Source: Eutreptiella sp. 'Long Island Sound 2002' (Eukaryota > Euglenozoa > Euglenophyceae > Eutreptiales > Eutreptiaceae). From it: a DNA stretch of 64,000 nt. The position numbers and the translations under genes are program-made. A model generated the notes under the pieces. The model had not been told where the DNA came from and did no database searches. It worked only from the letters and a program-made list of their open reading frames with translations. Below are positions 11,345 to 21,267 of this stretch, piece by piece (positions within the stretch are counted from its first letter, which is position 1; each line of letters starts with the position of its first letter). Location: NCBI GenBank assembly GCA_964036045.1, contig OZ038381.1, positions 155,328,352-155,392,351 on the forward strand, in the 5' to 3' direction.

Positions 11345-11884
11345 AAGGTGAAAACGCACACCTACAAGGACCTGGCCGATTTGCTGGAGGAACTTGCTCT
11401 GGAACGTGTATCGGATCGACACGTTGAAGGTGAACGCGAAGGACAACTTAACTTCCTAAAGAGAAGGAACAACAACAGAGATCAAAACAAAGAACCACCT
11501 CCCGACGCTGGTCAAGACGAAGAAATCCAAGACTTGTACTGGTCAGAAGGGCAAAAAAGCAACGGAGGCAAAGGTAAAGGAAGCGGCCGTGGGAAAGGTG
11601 GCGGTCATTGTGGCGGTCGTGGAGGACATTGTGGGTGGGTATGGCAATCACCACAATTTGACACGATCGTATGGTGTGAGTACTCAGGGAAAAAGAATCA
11701 TGCGCGTGACGATTGCTGGACAAAACAAGCTGACGAGAGGAAAACGCGCGCTGCAGCCAAGGAGCAAGGAGAAGATCCTGGCGAGGGGAAAGGCAAGGGC
11801 GACGGCAAGAGTGAAGGCAAAGGCGACTGCAAAGGCAAAGGCAATGGCCAAAAAGGTGGCAAGAGAGAATGCGGCAACGGATAA
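11345..11884 (+). pseudogene. Element D gag, C-terminal part with degenerate zinc knuckle
   Basis: Gag resumes after G with KVKTHTYKDLADLLEELALE, matching E's gag. It continues into a Gly/Lys-rich low-complexity tail (repeated GKGK and GKGDGK), as expected for a nucleic-acid-binding nucleocapsid. The CCHC knuckle at about 11671-11715 reads Cys-Glu-Tyr-Ser ... His ... Cys, so the second Cys of the CX2C pair is Ser and zinc binding is probably lost. The stop is at 11882-11884. E keeps a canonical CX2CX4HX4C at the same place. Confidence 0.8.
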
Positions 11885-12253
11885 CCAGCATCAGAGAAGC
11901 CTGAACCCGCTGAAGGAGAAGAAGGACCGAGCAATCCTGAGAGAAGGAGGTTCCTCAAGCTGCAAGAGAACCTGACCAACATGGCTAAATCGTGTGGACT
12001 TGCGCTGACGATGGATGCCAAGCCACCCCCTCCACAAGACAAGTAGGGAGGCGGCTCTTTTGGGAAAGGCTACCTGTTGCCAGTCAAAGTAACCGAAGCA
12101 TCCACAATTGAAAGTCTCATCCCCACGGGGGCTACGAGCAGTACAACGGCGGCGAAAGACGTACCTTAGGGTGAAATACAGTACGCGCAAAATTGTGGTA
12201 TTCGGATTGGCGACGGGAGAATTTGCCTGACTGAAGGGAAGTACAACGGCACG
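11885..12253 (+). pseudogene. Element D protease remnant
   Basis: The reading frames are broken. Around 12060-12140 a frame reads toward Ile-Pro-Thr-Gly-Ala-Thr, which aligns with the aspartic protease motif Leu-Asp-Thr-Gly-Ala-Thr of E; the catalytic Asp is replaced by Pro. Several stops follow. Position between gag and the Dam-like domain supports the assignment. Confidence 0.6.
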
Positions 12254-12901
12254 GTGATTCTAGGGAGGAAAAGATTACCGAAACGTTTCCTAGTCCTCGA
12301 GACGGACGCGTTCGACGCCGTGCTTTGTGAGGACTTCTTCCACCAGAACCCCGAGATCCGTTACTTGGGCCTTCAGTCGGCGAGACACCTCCTAGTCTTG
12401 AGAGACCATGGAGAGTGGGAGAAGGTACGCGTCGAAGAGACCGCGGAGTTTGTCGAAGGAGTAAACGTCTTGAGAGACATCAGCTTTGACCTAGACGCGG
12501 AAGTAAATGTTGAAGGACTGCTTCGTTTGGAGAAGGAGATGCCCCTAACTGTGGAGACCTACACTTTAGCGACGGAGATGAAGCTACAGGCGTACGAAGA
12601 GTTAAACGTCGAGGGCGACCCCTGCGGTGACGACTTCATCGAACTCTTCCCTAACCATGTCAACGCAGACAGCGAGCTGTACTGTTGGAGACAAGGCATC
12701 AGCGCATGGTGGTACAGTTGGCGAGATCCAGGGAGATGGAAGTACCTGTATGCCAACCTACCGGTCTTGCAAATGGAGAAAGTTTTGTCGAAAGTCGCTT
12801 TGGAAGGTGCTCGTGTAGTTCTTGTCGTACCTGAGAAAGGCAAATGGATGAAGAAAGCATGGAGAGAATTACTGACCAAGTTGACTATAACCCAAGTGTG
12901 A
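12254..12901 (+). pseudogene. Element D: end of protease plus Dam-like (methyltransferase-fold) domain
   Basis: An open 215-residue frame without partner frames. Residues 1-40 contain the protease flap end (LVLETDAFDAVLCEDFF, like E's VMDTEAFDFVFG). Residues ~130-215 align with E's Dam-like segment: ELFPNH, then YANLPVLQMEKVLSKVALE, then RVVLVVP and a terminal helix ending LTITQV. In active N6-adenine methyltransferases the middle box is a DPPY-type motif, and in DIRS-element domains it is NPPF-like. Here it is Ala-Asn-Leu-Pro, so no catalysis is expected. The frame ends with TGA at 12899-12901, and the homology continues past it for about 40 codons. Confidence 0.7.
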
Positions 12902-13986
12902 TTACCCGATGTCCCTATGTACAAAGTTGACTACGGGGTAGAACTACTACCCGCTCCCAAGTGGCGAATGAACCTGTATCTGGTTGATGGATCGCTCAAC
13001 CCGGTAGCAACCGAGGAATTTTAATCCCGAAGTCGCTGAGGAAGTGATAAGGAACAACCGAGGGTGGGGAAGAAAGCATATGCTACAACACTTCCCTGAC
13101 CCGAGGGAGTCTCAATAAGACCGAGAACGCGAAGACATGAAGGTGACAATCAAGGAATTACCGAAAGGGAATCGAGAAGTATCCAAAGAAGAGAAAAAGG
13201 AACACCAAGAAGAAGGCCAATACAGCGACGGACTGTCGGAAGCCCCAAGTATAAGCACCATCACAGGTGTACCACACGGGAGTTACCAAACTTCGGTGGA
13301 GTATGAGGACATGTTCAACGACGTTCGTTTGGCTTGTGAAAACGAAGAATTGTTGCTCCCGCAAACAATCGAGGAGAACCTATAACCGAGGAACGAATGG
13401 TATGGATTCCAATATGGGTTTGAGACGAAAAGGCGTAAGGGGAATCTGGCGAACCAAACGGACTCGTGGCCGATCTCAAGGCAGGACCGAGAAGAAGTCA
13501 AGGCCTTACTTTGGACGCGCATCGACCAGATTGAGAAAGAAGGGTTGAAAGAACTCTGGAATTCGAAATTTTACATACCTGAATCCGTTGACGGGCGGAC
13601 GGACGAGTACTCGGAAGCTTTGAACAACACCGATCTGTGTGACCTGCTGGAAGAGTACAGAGAGACGACGGACTACTACGACGATGAAGAACCTAGTCCG
13701 GGAGGCATCAAGAAATGCAAGAAGAATAAACGCCAAAAGGTGAACGCGCTCTTGGGGTGACTGAAGTTGGGGTACTTGAAGAGATCAAACAAGACGGTCA
13801 CCACAGCAAGAAGAAGGAGGAGTTTGGCAGAAGCAACTTGCATGCAAGCGAGAACTTCATGAGCAAGGTGAAGGAACACCATGAACGTGTGTGGGACATT
13901 TTGCACAAGTATAAAGAAGTGTTCGGACCATTACCATCACTTGGAACCTGCAAAAAGCTAGTACAGCTTGACTTGGAGCTGATCCC
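12902..13986 (+). pseudogene. Element D linker and RT N-terminal region, broken
   Basis: Successive short open pieces (13137-13385, 13545-13760, 13757-13992) in different frames are separated by stops. They are acidic and lysine-rich, as in the linker before RT in E. The last piece contains HKYKEVFGPLPSLGTCKKLV, matching E's RTYLRMFGELPPPASCDKLV just before the RT palm. The break at 13992 is caused by the H insertion. Confidence 0.75.
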
Positions 13987-13992
13987 GCGTGC
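13987..13992. repeat. Target-site duplication of H, left (GCGTGC)
   Basis: Identical to 16515-16520. The six bases flank perfect terminal inverted repeats. Confidence 0.8.
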
Positions 13993-14017
13993 CCACTTGG
14001 TCCCTAGTTTCATCTTA
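13993..14017 (+). repeat. Left terminal inverted repeat of H
   Basis: CCACTTGGTCCCTAGTTTCA followed by TCTTA. Perfectly complementary to 16490-16514. Confidence 0.85.
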
Positions 14018-14422
14018 CCAGAACTCAATATTCATCTTAAAATGTTTCAGATGAAAATCTGGAAATTAAATCTTATTCATCATGCCTTCATTTTTTCCGT
14101 CATATTGGTTCCAAATCTGTGGTTGGGTGCCTGCTGCAGATGCCGTGCGCGTGTGTGCCGCTGTTTCTGCCTGTCGCCGCAACTTTTTGCAAAGAAAATG
14201 TTTTCACAAAAAATTTGTCGTACGAAGAATAATTTCGTCGTACGATGAAAGTTTACGCTGAATTTGGCGCGACAGAAGCGACATGCAAAAATCCGCACCA
14301 AAATCTGACACAGTAACAGTGGAAGTCGTAACAGTCGCTTCGAACACTCAATGGCAATCAAAATAGATACGTTCAGTTGCCCTCTGCACCATCAGGCGCT
14401 GCACCACTCGCACCTGCACCTT

Positions 14423-15022
14423 CTAACACCTTATCTGTTTGTTCCTCGGGCTTTTCTTGATCTGCAGCTGGTGCTGGTGGTGCAGCTGGTTCTGCAGCAG
14501 CTTCTGCCTTGCGTGCCTTGCGTGCCTTAGGGCAAAGGCTTCGCCCAATCCATCTTCTGTTGCAGAACCACCCCCTCTGCTGCTGTGCTGGAGGTATATT
14601 CCCTTCATAATTGCATTCATGGTTTCTGTCAGGTCGTTTGAAAACATCGCCAGACCGACTCCCAAGTTGCGACATTCGCTGATGATGGTTTTCATGTAAT
14701 GGATGAGGATGTACAGATACGACGATTTGAAATGGGGAACACAATGCAACTGGAAGTTGCGTGCCGCTAGCTCCACCCGATCTTCCAAGCCGTCAACGGC
14801 GGCCCCAGAGTGATACAGTTGGCGCAGTACTTCACCCAGCTGCCGCACAGCCTCATCTGCTGCAGATCTGTGAATGCTCAACACGTGTGCCACTGTATCC
14901 CAAGCGCAAAGCAGACGCTGGACTTCCTCGCCATCTGGTGCAGAGGCCTTGTGCGACCCTCTCCATCGGATGTTGGCAGCCTTGAACGTCGCTTTCAGCA
15001 GCCGCACCCTGTCGTTGGGCAA
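14423..15022 (-). CDS. Element H transposase, C-terminal block (candidate catalytic Glu)
   Basis: This 199-residue frame holds a helical region with HYMKTIISECRNLGVGLAMF and then SNDLTETMNAIMKG, where the Glu before the Asn/Lys-containing helix is the best candidate for the last acidic residue of a DDE transposase. It ends in a His/Gln-rich tail. An alternative frame (down to 14373) gives an Ala/Glu/Pro-rich tail, so a frameshift near 14550 is possible. It is in the same frame as the block at 15050-15382, separated by one stop and a possible short intron (GTAAG ... CAG). I do not recognise the family. Confidence 0.5.
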   Translation of the reverse strand: MPNDRVRLLKATFKAANIRWRGSHKASAPDGEEVQRLLCAWDTVAHVLSIHRSAADEAVRQLGEVLRQLYHSGAAVDGLEDRVELAARNFQLHCVPHFKSSYLYILIHYMKTIISECRNLGVGLAMFSNDLTETMNAIMKGIYLQHSSRGGGSATEDGLGEAFALRHARHARQKLLQNQLHHQHQLQIKKSPRNKQIRC

Positions 15023-15049
15023 GTCCAGTGCAACCTTGCGTGTAAAAGA

Positions 15050-15382
15050 TCAGATCAGCTTACCACAGATCATCATGATGCGTAGAATACAAGGGAAAAA
15101 TGATGATCTATCAGTGTCAAACATGGGTTCATATTTGACTCCCTTTCCAGCCTGTACAACAGGCAGTTTGCCTCTGCATTGTGCGTCCTCCTCAGGTATT
15201 CTCTGCCTTTCCCACCCAATGAATTCTTGGTGCACATCAGACCAAATACCATAGGAGAATGGGAAAGGAACCATCCACGTTGTACTGAGTCCGAGGATAC
15301 CAGAGAGAAACGGTAGGTCGCCACCAAACTTGCAGGTACCAGGCACCATGCCACACCGCAGGGAAATGCAACCAGTCGTCAA
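15050..15382 (-). CDS. Element H transposase, central block (candidate second catalytic Asp)
   Basis: The minus-strand frame contains CKFGGDLPFLSGILGLST and then FSYGIWSDVHQEFIGW. The Gly-Gly-Asp-Leu followed by a hydrophobic helix and Gly-Leu is typical of the second Asp in several eukaryotic DDE transposases. This is inference from the motif pattern, not a family match. It lies between the two other coding blocks and is probably one exon of the same gene. Confidence 0.5.
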   Translation of the reverse strand: MTTGCISLRCGMVPGTCKFGGDLPFLSGILGLSTTWMVPFPFSYGIWSDVHQEFIGWERQRIPEEDAQCRGKLPVVQAGKGVKYEPMFDTDRSSFFPCILRIMMICGKLI

Positions 15383-15437
15383 GGTTTGCTGAATGACCTG
15401 CAGGGAAGAGAGAATTTCTTCTTCTTAAAGGTTCTTC

Positions 15438-16238
15438 TTACGATGAAAAATTCATCTTACCATGAAACATCACGAAGAATGCAGCGCAGCACACCTCCAC
15501 ATTGGTTTTCCAAACAATCTTCAGGTGCTCCATGTCCTTGTGGCTTGCATAGGCCAGTGAAATCACCCACATGTGGCTGGTTGTCCTTGCATGGCGACCA
15601 TGGTCCATGATGGACACATTTAACTGCGTCCAACTACATCCCGCAACCGGATAACCATCGCCTCGGATAATCAATGTGATACCATCCTGTGGGTCTGCAA
15701 CAGTGTCCCAGATAGCATCCTGGGACTGCACATATTCCAACCATTCTTCGAGTGGCCAGGAAATTGAGACGGTGTTGTTGTACCATGTAGGTGACTGCAA
15801 TGTACAAAGGCTTGTGATACTTTTCCATGTGTCCTCCACAGTCCGTCGACCCGGGAACAAATTGGGAACACGAACCCCGGTGGCATTGAAGTAGGCCTGC
15901 TGCTTGGCACTTGCAAAGGACAGGAGGTGCCTGTATTTTGCCCGGGAGAGGCCAAGTGCCACAATCAAGCACACAGCTTGTATAGGACTACACCAGTTTT
16001 TTGTGGAATCGTGCAGCTCAACATTTTTTGCGGTGAGTTGCATTTTCTTGTTGATTTGGTGGAATAGGGAGCGACCAAGAGTAAAACCATCAACGAAAGC
16101 TGCTAGTAACGTGGCAGCATCATCAGCATAAGCTGAGTATTGATGTGTTATCTTCTTGATTGCTGTTTGTAGTTGTTGAATTGCGGTTTCCATTGCTCTG
16201 AAAAAAACGGGCAAACAAAAGGCGGATGTGCACAACAA
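15438..16238 (-). CDS. Element H transposase, N-terminal block (candidate first catalytic Asp)
   Basis: A 266-residue frame. The likely exon begins near 16201, where TTTTTTTCAG precedes AGCAATGG, and Met at 16193 (METAIQQLQ) is a possible start. A region with TKNWCSPIQAVCLIVALGLS is followed by the block IIRGDGYPVAGCSWTQLNVS, in which Asp is the candidate first catalytic residue. At its end, GTAAGA (from 15460) and TTCCCTGCAG (to 15398) mark a candidate 63-nt GT-AG intron. Splicing there does not put the next block in frame, so an indel or another splice choice must be assumed. The protein should act in the nucleus on the TIRs. Confidence 0.55.
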   Translation of the reverse strand: MLCTSAFCLPVFFRAMETAIQQLQTAIKKITHQYSAYADDAATLLAAFVDGFTLGRSLFHQINKKMQLTAKNVELHDSTKNWCSPIQAVCLIVALGLSRAKYRHLLSFASAKQQAYFNATGVRVPNLFPGRRTVEDTWKSITSLCTLQSPTWYNNTVSISWPLEEWLEYVQSQDAIWDTVADPQDGITLIIRGDGYPVAGCSWTQLNVSIMDHGRHARTTSHMWVISLAYASHKDMEHLKIVWKTNVEVCCAAFFVMFHGKMNFSS

Positions 16239-16489
16239 TAGGGGGTGGATTTTTGATTTTGGCTAATCCTAATGATTAATCAAGCAATCCATCAACTTCA
16301 TAGCTGCAATGATAAATGTAAATGTTTACAACTGCAAAGGTGCAAAGAGTCCCCAGAACTGTAAAAATACAAAAAAGTGTAGGCAAAAAGGTGGAACCCC
16401 AAAAAAAAAGTTCAGCAGATTATTCTTATTATTGTTCTTCTTACTTTTCATCTTAAGATGAATTTTTCATCTTAAGAAGATAAATTTCT

Positions 16490-16514
16490 TAAGATGAAAC
16501 TAGGGACCAAGTGG
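16490..16514 (-). repeat. Right terminal inverted repeat of H
   Basis: Reads TAAGATGAAACTAGGGACCA then AGTGG on the plus strand, the inverse of the left end. Followed by GCGTGC (16515-16520). Confidence 0.85.
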
Positions 16515-16881
16515 GCGTGCGGGGGAAGGAAGAGCACGCCAAAGATCGAATAGGGTCGAAGCCTTATCCCTGCTCCAAAGCCGACATGGACCAGATCGTG
16601 AGGCACGTTTTGGCGTGCGTGGAGGCAGGACTGATCGAGGAGTACAAGGAGGGAGACTACCCCAAGCATTGTTCCCCTTGTTTCCTAGTGGCGAACCCAG
16701 GCTCTACGGCGAAGAGGCCTGTCGTGGACTATCAAAAGCTTAGCTGCAAGATCAAGCAGCACAGTGGGTCCCTGCCGCTCATGGAAAACACGGTAGAAAG
16801 CTCAGCGGACTGCAAGTTCAAGACAAAGATGGACAAGCGGTCAGACTTCAGGCAAGTAAACAATTCGCCCTCCAGAGAAGG
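16515..16881 (+). pseudogene. Element D RT fragment after H
   Basis: The frame from 16511 reads KPYPCSKADMDQIV, then EEYKEGDYPKHCSPCFLVAN and VVDYQKLSCKIKQHSGSLPL, then KMDKRSDFRQV. This matches E's RT (RPYPAPKEQADEIE, EYKDGDYPQHCSPCFLVAK, VVDYGELNKK, KMDKRSGFWQV). The part holding the catalytic Asp pair is missing: at 16882 the sequence changes to E's LTR. The frame is also shifted relative to the piece left of H. Confidence 0.85.
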
Positions 16882-16882
16882 T

Positions 16883-17668
16883 TTTATAGTGATTTCAACA
16901 CTGTGTGTTTGTTGTGTCCCTCCTGCTGCTTGCTGCTGGTGTAGGGTTCCTGCTGCGTGTTTTTGATGAGGAAAAAGTTTTGTTGTTGAAATACAGCCAA
17001 TCCAGGATAACCCAAGCCAGAGATAAGCAAGTAGAAGAAGATCAGGATCAAAGCATGAAGGGCTGCAGTCACAAAGAGTTAGATAAAGACAACTATCAAC
17101 AATAGACCACAGGAATTAACATACATTGCAACTCAGGATGAAATATTTTACATGTTTGAGAAAAACTGTTTGGAAAACTGCCCTAAGGGCTCAGTCTCAT
17201 CCACAGTGCCATCCTGAGATGTGCACTCTTTGTCTTTGGGACTCATAGGTGCTGAGGTGGCATGGCTTGTGGCGCTGAGGTCACTGCCATGTCACATGGG
17301 ATAATCCTACTTAGCTAGGCTGACTGGGTATTGAACCCAGGACCTTTCAAAAAGAGGTGCCCCAGCCTGCTAGGGTGCATACCACTGGGATAGCTAAGAA
17401 TTCATGAGAAAACATAGATAAATTCATAGGCTCTGCCTTCAGTATATCAGTGCCTCAGCAACCCAGGGAAAGATGTTTTAGTGCCTATAGCTTGGGGATT
17501 AAGGGGTCCACACAACATCCAGATTCAGTGTTTGGTTCCATAGGTCAAAATGTGTTATCACCCATTTTGGTTGGGCCAATAGTAAGATAAAAATGCAAGA
17601 GTGCTTAGAGCATCTCTAATACAACTAAAGTATACCCTAAAGCATTGGAAAGCGCACTTTTTCTTACT
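16883..17668 (-). repeat. Element E 3' LTR
   Basis: A 786-bp match to 27350-28134 with a few percent differences. On the minus strand it starts AGTAAGAAAAAGTGC, directly after the polypurine tract, and ends near CACTATAAA. It carries the tRNA-like fold at 17310-17398. Confidence 0.88.
17310..17398 (-). other. tRNA-like fold in E 3' LTR
   Basis: On the minus strand an 8-bp end stem CTTAGCTA/TAGCTAAG encloses an A-box-like CCCAGTGGTATGC, a variable-arm-like hairpin ACCTCTTTTTGAAAGGT and a perfect T arm, CTGGG-TTCAATA-CCCAG (17324-17340), containing a B-box-like GGTTCAATACC. A few extra bases lie between the T arm and the closing strand, and no clear anticodon loop can be named, so this is a tRNA relic or mimic, not a tRNA gene. 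Confidence 0.6.
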
Positions 17669-17676
17669 CCCCCCTT
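17669..17676 (-). promoter_or_regulatory. Polypurine tract of E
   Basis: AAGGGGGG on the minus strand, immediately before the 3' LTR start AGTAAG. It identifies the LTR boundary and strand. Confidence 0.8.
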
Positions 17677-19839
17677 GTGCTGTGGTGGCCACCACTGTCG
17701 CATTTTCAGGAAAAAGGGATTTTTTCTTGGCCTTTCCTTGGTTTCCACACCTACTTTAAAATACCTATAGCTTCCCTAACCCTGGAGAAGAGCGCTTTAC
17801 CATGGCCAGCGGCTCTTGCTGCATTGTAAATGACGATTTCGAACAGAAAACTCAGCGCTCTTGGCGCTGCCGGGGTTCCTGTGGCTTGGTGGGGTTAGAA
17901 TAGGGCATGCCAAGACCATAGGCATTTGCATCCCTCCCTCCAAGCTGCAGCGTAACACAACCCAGCGCCAGACTCTCATAGGACGCTCGACCCAAGTCTC
18001 ATTGAACCTGATGGAGACACCTGTCCTGGTACTGGGCCGAGGGTGCGCTGATTTAATTACAATTGCCCCTTGGAGGGGTCTTGATTCTGGTTCAGTCTCC
18101 TGCTGCTGCTTTTCGGCCCGAACAGCCGCCTACTCAACGAGGCTTTGGGAGGAGATCTGTACAACAGAGAAATGGGAGGATGAGGGACGAATCCACGCAA
18201 ACGCGAAGCGACAACACCTCCATTATTCAAATGACGGCCTAGAATTTTTCTGAAGGCACACACCTGGGAAGAATACAATTGTGCATCAGATGCACATTTT
18301 TATAAAATTTGTAGTCATCTCTTGATTTTTCAAATCAAGAAATTCCTACGCAGAAAAAGGGCGGCGCGCAGGAGTGGCTCCTAACGAAGCGCCGGAAAAA
18401 AAAGAATTAATAAGATTATAAACGTATGTTACGCAGAATGAAGAAAATGACGAAACATACATAAATAGACTAACATGTAGATTACACCCACATTGACAGT
18501 AAGAATTAAAGATTCAAGATTTCGAAAATCAACAGAAGGACTTTAATGAATCAGGTATTAACCACAGGTGTGCTCCTCTCGTATGCAGCATGCACATTGC
18601 TCGTCTCGTGTCTCCGTGAACGTGCCTTGTAGCAGCGCTAACAAACGATAGAGGGATAGATTAGAAAGATTGCAGATGATTAGAGGTAAGTCCAGGGTGA
18701 TTAGACATACACACATATGCATAGCGTTCTTTTTCGCTTGTGTCTCGCTTTTCCCTCACCTTGTTTCACTCTCCAGCGGTGAGTAAGGTAGGTAAGCCCA
18801 GGTGGGGCCACCCCCTGGTGGATATCGTGATTGTGGGTAAGATTAGGAGAAAAAGAAAGATATTGCCACAGGTTGACAGTAAACCCGTGCATGCTCGTGT
18901 ATTCACACACGCATTAAAGGGTAGGCCATGCGAAATGCGCACGGTAAACCTTGTTTAGGTTACCCAGGGGCTCCACCCCACGTTCTATAAGAGGACGGGT
19001 GGAGTTCTTTAAGCTTGCCTGCTTGATAGGGGCGTTTGTGGACAGCGTATTATAGGGCCATCTGAGAAGCGTATAATACGTGGAGATGGTCTTGATTCCT
19101 CCGCTGCAAACGCTCCTTCATCTGCCTTTGCTCTTCAGGTGGGAAGGTCAGGGTGAACTGGTGCAGTCCCTCTAGCCGTGCTCAAATATACAGCGCTGGT
19201 CACACAAACAACAAGCTACGACTCAGCCAGGAGTGGCAAGCGTAGCCCGACATCTTCAACATTCACGCTGTGCAGTCAGAAGAGCACCCCTTCTCTCCAA
19301 ACCATAGCAGAGAAACACGTAGTGGCGTCCCTGTTAGGCCACAGCCGCTTAGGAGCGCTGTGTTGTCTTGCTTTCTCACAGGAGGGTCAGTAGGACCCGT
19401 GACTCCTTCAACAGCAACACCAAGTAGCGTGTGTAGGTGTTAGGGTCAGCAGGCCTGGCAGGAGTTGAGTGCAAGTGATGAGTGCTCACCCTGCCTTCGA
19501 AGGCCGGTGCTGGCGTTAGTGAGTGTAGTGTAGTGGTGTCTCCTGTCCCGCGTGCTTTTCCTCGTGGGCAGGGGAGTGCGTTAGCTTTTGGGCTTTAGCA
19601 AAAATGCGCGTTTTGTATGCCCTTAGCACACGTGGCCACCCCTCCCCTCTAGTAGGTAGGGCTTTTGCCATCTTCCCCCAAACATAGGCGCCAGCACAGA
19701 AATTGGGCGCCATAGGAGTGGTACTAGTAACTGACTAGGACCTTCGGTCCGACATCAGCGAAGCCCGTTGATTCGGGAGCCACGCCTGGGAGAAAAGTGA
19801 GACACACACAGACATACGTAGCACACTTAGGGGTAAGGT
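17677..19839 (-). other. Element E long 3' untranslated region
   Basis: About 2.2 kb between the integrase stop and the PPT. No frame here has coding character. A GGACC-TTC-GGTCC hairpin lies at 19738-19750. A/T-rich 18290-18560 looks unlike the GC-rich pol. I see no further gene. Confidence 0.6.
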
Positions 19840-21267
19840 TCAGTCCCTAGCTTTAGTCTTGGAGGCAAGTGTCTCAGCGAGCCTCAGCAACTCACCAAGG
19901 TTGTTCTTGGACAAGTAGTCTACCAGAACTGAGTTTAGGCGTCCCTCAGGTAGATCAAACGCAGAGAAGGGTTCCCAGGTGGCCTCTTCGACTCCAAACC
20001 CTTCCCAGAGGGTGAGGAAGTGCCAACCCTGGCGATAGCGGTGACATAGGACAGACTTCACCAGGTAGAAGCCCTCCTTAGCCATCTCCTCGGCGTTCAT
20101 GTCGGGGAGTTCCCCTTGAACTTCCATAGGGCTGGCAGCCCCTTGTAGGTCTAGGGCGGCGATTTCCTCGTTGTTCAGCTCCCACTCTTCCCCACAGAGG
20201 TCTTCAGGATCATAGTAGCGCTTCAGGTGTTGTGCAGCGCACACCAGGGTCCCCCCTAGACGGGGAGAACACCGCACGGTTATACGGTGTCCATCCACAG
20301 ATAGAATCTTGTAGGGCCCGAAGTATGGGTCATCGCTGGTAGAGCGTGGCCAGGCGGGTAGTCGGCTGTGGTTCACCAGCACCCAGTCCCCCTCTTGGTA
20401 GGTGGCTGGTACTCGGTGCTTGTTCTTCTTGTTCCACTGTCGCTCCCTCACTCTCTGGAGCATAGCCTTGGCCTTGTCCAGCTTCGCTTCTTGCTCTTGG
20501 ACCCATTCACCCACGGAAGAATGGGTGTCCTCTGGATAGGGGGCATGTAGGAACCACGCCGGTCGTCCTAGGAATAACTCATGGGGCGAGTAGCCAGTCG
20601 CCGAACTCTCTTGGGAGTTCATCATCAAGGATATGACGGGGAGTAGTCTCACCCAGTCTCTGGTGCGTTCAGCTTTGCACCATATCCTTACGTTCTCCTT
20701 GAGGACACGAATCTGTCGCTCACATAGCGGGTTGCTGGTGTGAGAGTAGGGAGTCCCCGTAGACACCTGGACATTGAGGGATCTCAGGACCCTCTTGTAC
20801 CAGCCGGTATCTGACCGCACTTGTACGTCCTCATCGGAGTTGATCTCCTTGGGCGCCCCATAGACACAAAACCACTCCTCCAGGAGTATCTTGATAGTCT
20901 CCTCCCCGGTAATGTGCTTGGTACATGGAAACACCCTGGTAAACCTGGTCAACCTACAGGTTACCACGAGGGCAAAGTCATAGCCCCCGAACTTCGGCAT
21001 CTCCGTGTAGTCCACGTATAGAACACTGTTAGCACAGTGAGGGATGGGCAGGGTCGAGTAGAGACCCCTGTCCCTGATATCCCCTGGTTTGCCGGACCTA
21101 CACGGGCACTTGTCCACGATAGGCTGGAGGATTTTCCGCAGTTGGTCGTCAGTCCACGTAGTGTGGAACCACTGCTTGAATAGCCTCAGGGTACGGTCAG
21201 CACCCACATGACCACTGGACTCATGGGTCCACTTCAGCAGCGCTGGGACTCTGTCACTGGGTACCAC
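19840..21267 (-). CDS. Element E integrase with C-terminal chromodomain
   Basis: This 475-residue frame inserts the element's cDNA into the genome. It has a zinc-binding N-terminus with His15, His20, Cys54 and Cys56. The DDE core shows Asp86 (VDYTEMP), Asp145/147 (NSDEDV) and Glu183 (NPLCERQIR), with 35 residues between Asp147 and Glu183. A GPY-like segment follows (YFGPYKILSVDGHRITV, ~310-330). A chromodomain at ~400-455 (FYLVKSVL, LTLWEGFGVEEATWEPFSAF) probably targets chromatin. Its start overlaps the RT frame by 14 bases in another frame, so it is expressed only after a frameshift, or the junction is a mutation. The frame itself is intact. Confidence 0.88.
   Translation of the reverse strand: MVPSDRVPALLKWTHESSGHVGADRTLRLFKQWFHTTWTDDQLRKILQPIVDKCPCRSGKPGDIRDRGLYSTLPIPHCANSVLYVDYTEMPKFGGYDFALVVTCRLTRFTRVFPCTKHITGEETIKILLEEWFCVYGAPKEINSDEDVQVRSDTGWYKRVLRSLNVQVSTGTPYSHTSNPLCERQIRVLKENVRIWCKAERTRDWVRLLPVISLMMNSQESSATGYSPHELFLGRPAWFLHAPYPEDTHSSVGEWVQEQEAKLDKAKAMLQRVRERQWNKKNKHRVPATYQEGDWVLVNHSRLPAWPRSTSDDPYFGPYKILSVDGHRITVRCSPRLGGTLVCAAQHLKRYYDPEDLCGEEWELNNEEIAALDLQGAASPMEVQGELPDMNAEEMAKEGFYLVKSVLCHRYRQGWHFLTLWEGFGVEEATWEPFSAFDLPEGRLNSVLVDYLSKNNLGELLRLAETLASKTKARD

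Larger units (their letters stand above)
13993..16514 (-). mobile_element. Element H: DNA transposon with TIRs and 6-bp TSD, superfamily not recognised
   Basis: The element is 2522 bp. Its ends are inverted repeats: the left begins CCACTTGGTCCCTAGTTTCA and the right ends with the reverse complement of the same string, extending about 25 bp through CATCTTA. Direct duplications GCGTGC flank it. Subterminal regions carry further copies of TTCATCTTA and its complement, including TTCATCTTAAGATGAA-like palindromes near 16448-16495. Three minus-strand coding blocks carry a plausible DDE triad. It sits inside the RT of D, with D sequence on both sides. Confidence 0.85.
8644..16881 (+). mobile_element. 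Element D: decayed gypsy element, same family as E, split by G and H
   Basis: Segments in order are gag (8644-9156, resuming 11345), zinc knuckle (to 11884), protease remnant, Dam-like domain (12254-12901), linker, and RT up to a position homologous to the start of E's RT palm (16881). Removing G joins gag codons without a frame change. D has no visible LTR: its left side abuts A's LTR, and its right side is replaced by E's LTR. Numerous stops and frameshifts show it is the oldest layer of the cluster. Confidence 0.85.

Noticed and set aside
15398-15460. A firmly assigned intron in the H transposase
   Set aside because: GTAAGA and TTCCCTGCAG are good splice signals, but joining the exons leaves the DDE block out of frame, so it is only mentioned as a candidate.
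17310-17398. A functional tRNA gene
   Set aside because: No convincing anticodon stem-loop, extra bases between T arm and acceptor-like strand, and presence in both LTRs of a retrotransposon.
16883-17668. Interpretation of the 786-bp repeat (also 27350-28134) as a tRNA-derived SINE
   Set aside because: The tRNA-like part is internal, one copy is directly followed by PBS and gag and the other directly preceded by a PPT, which identifies the pair as LTRs of E.
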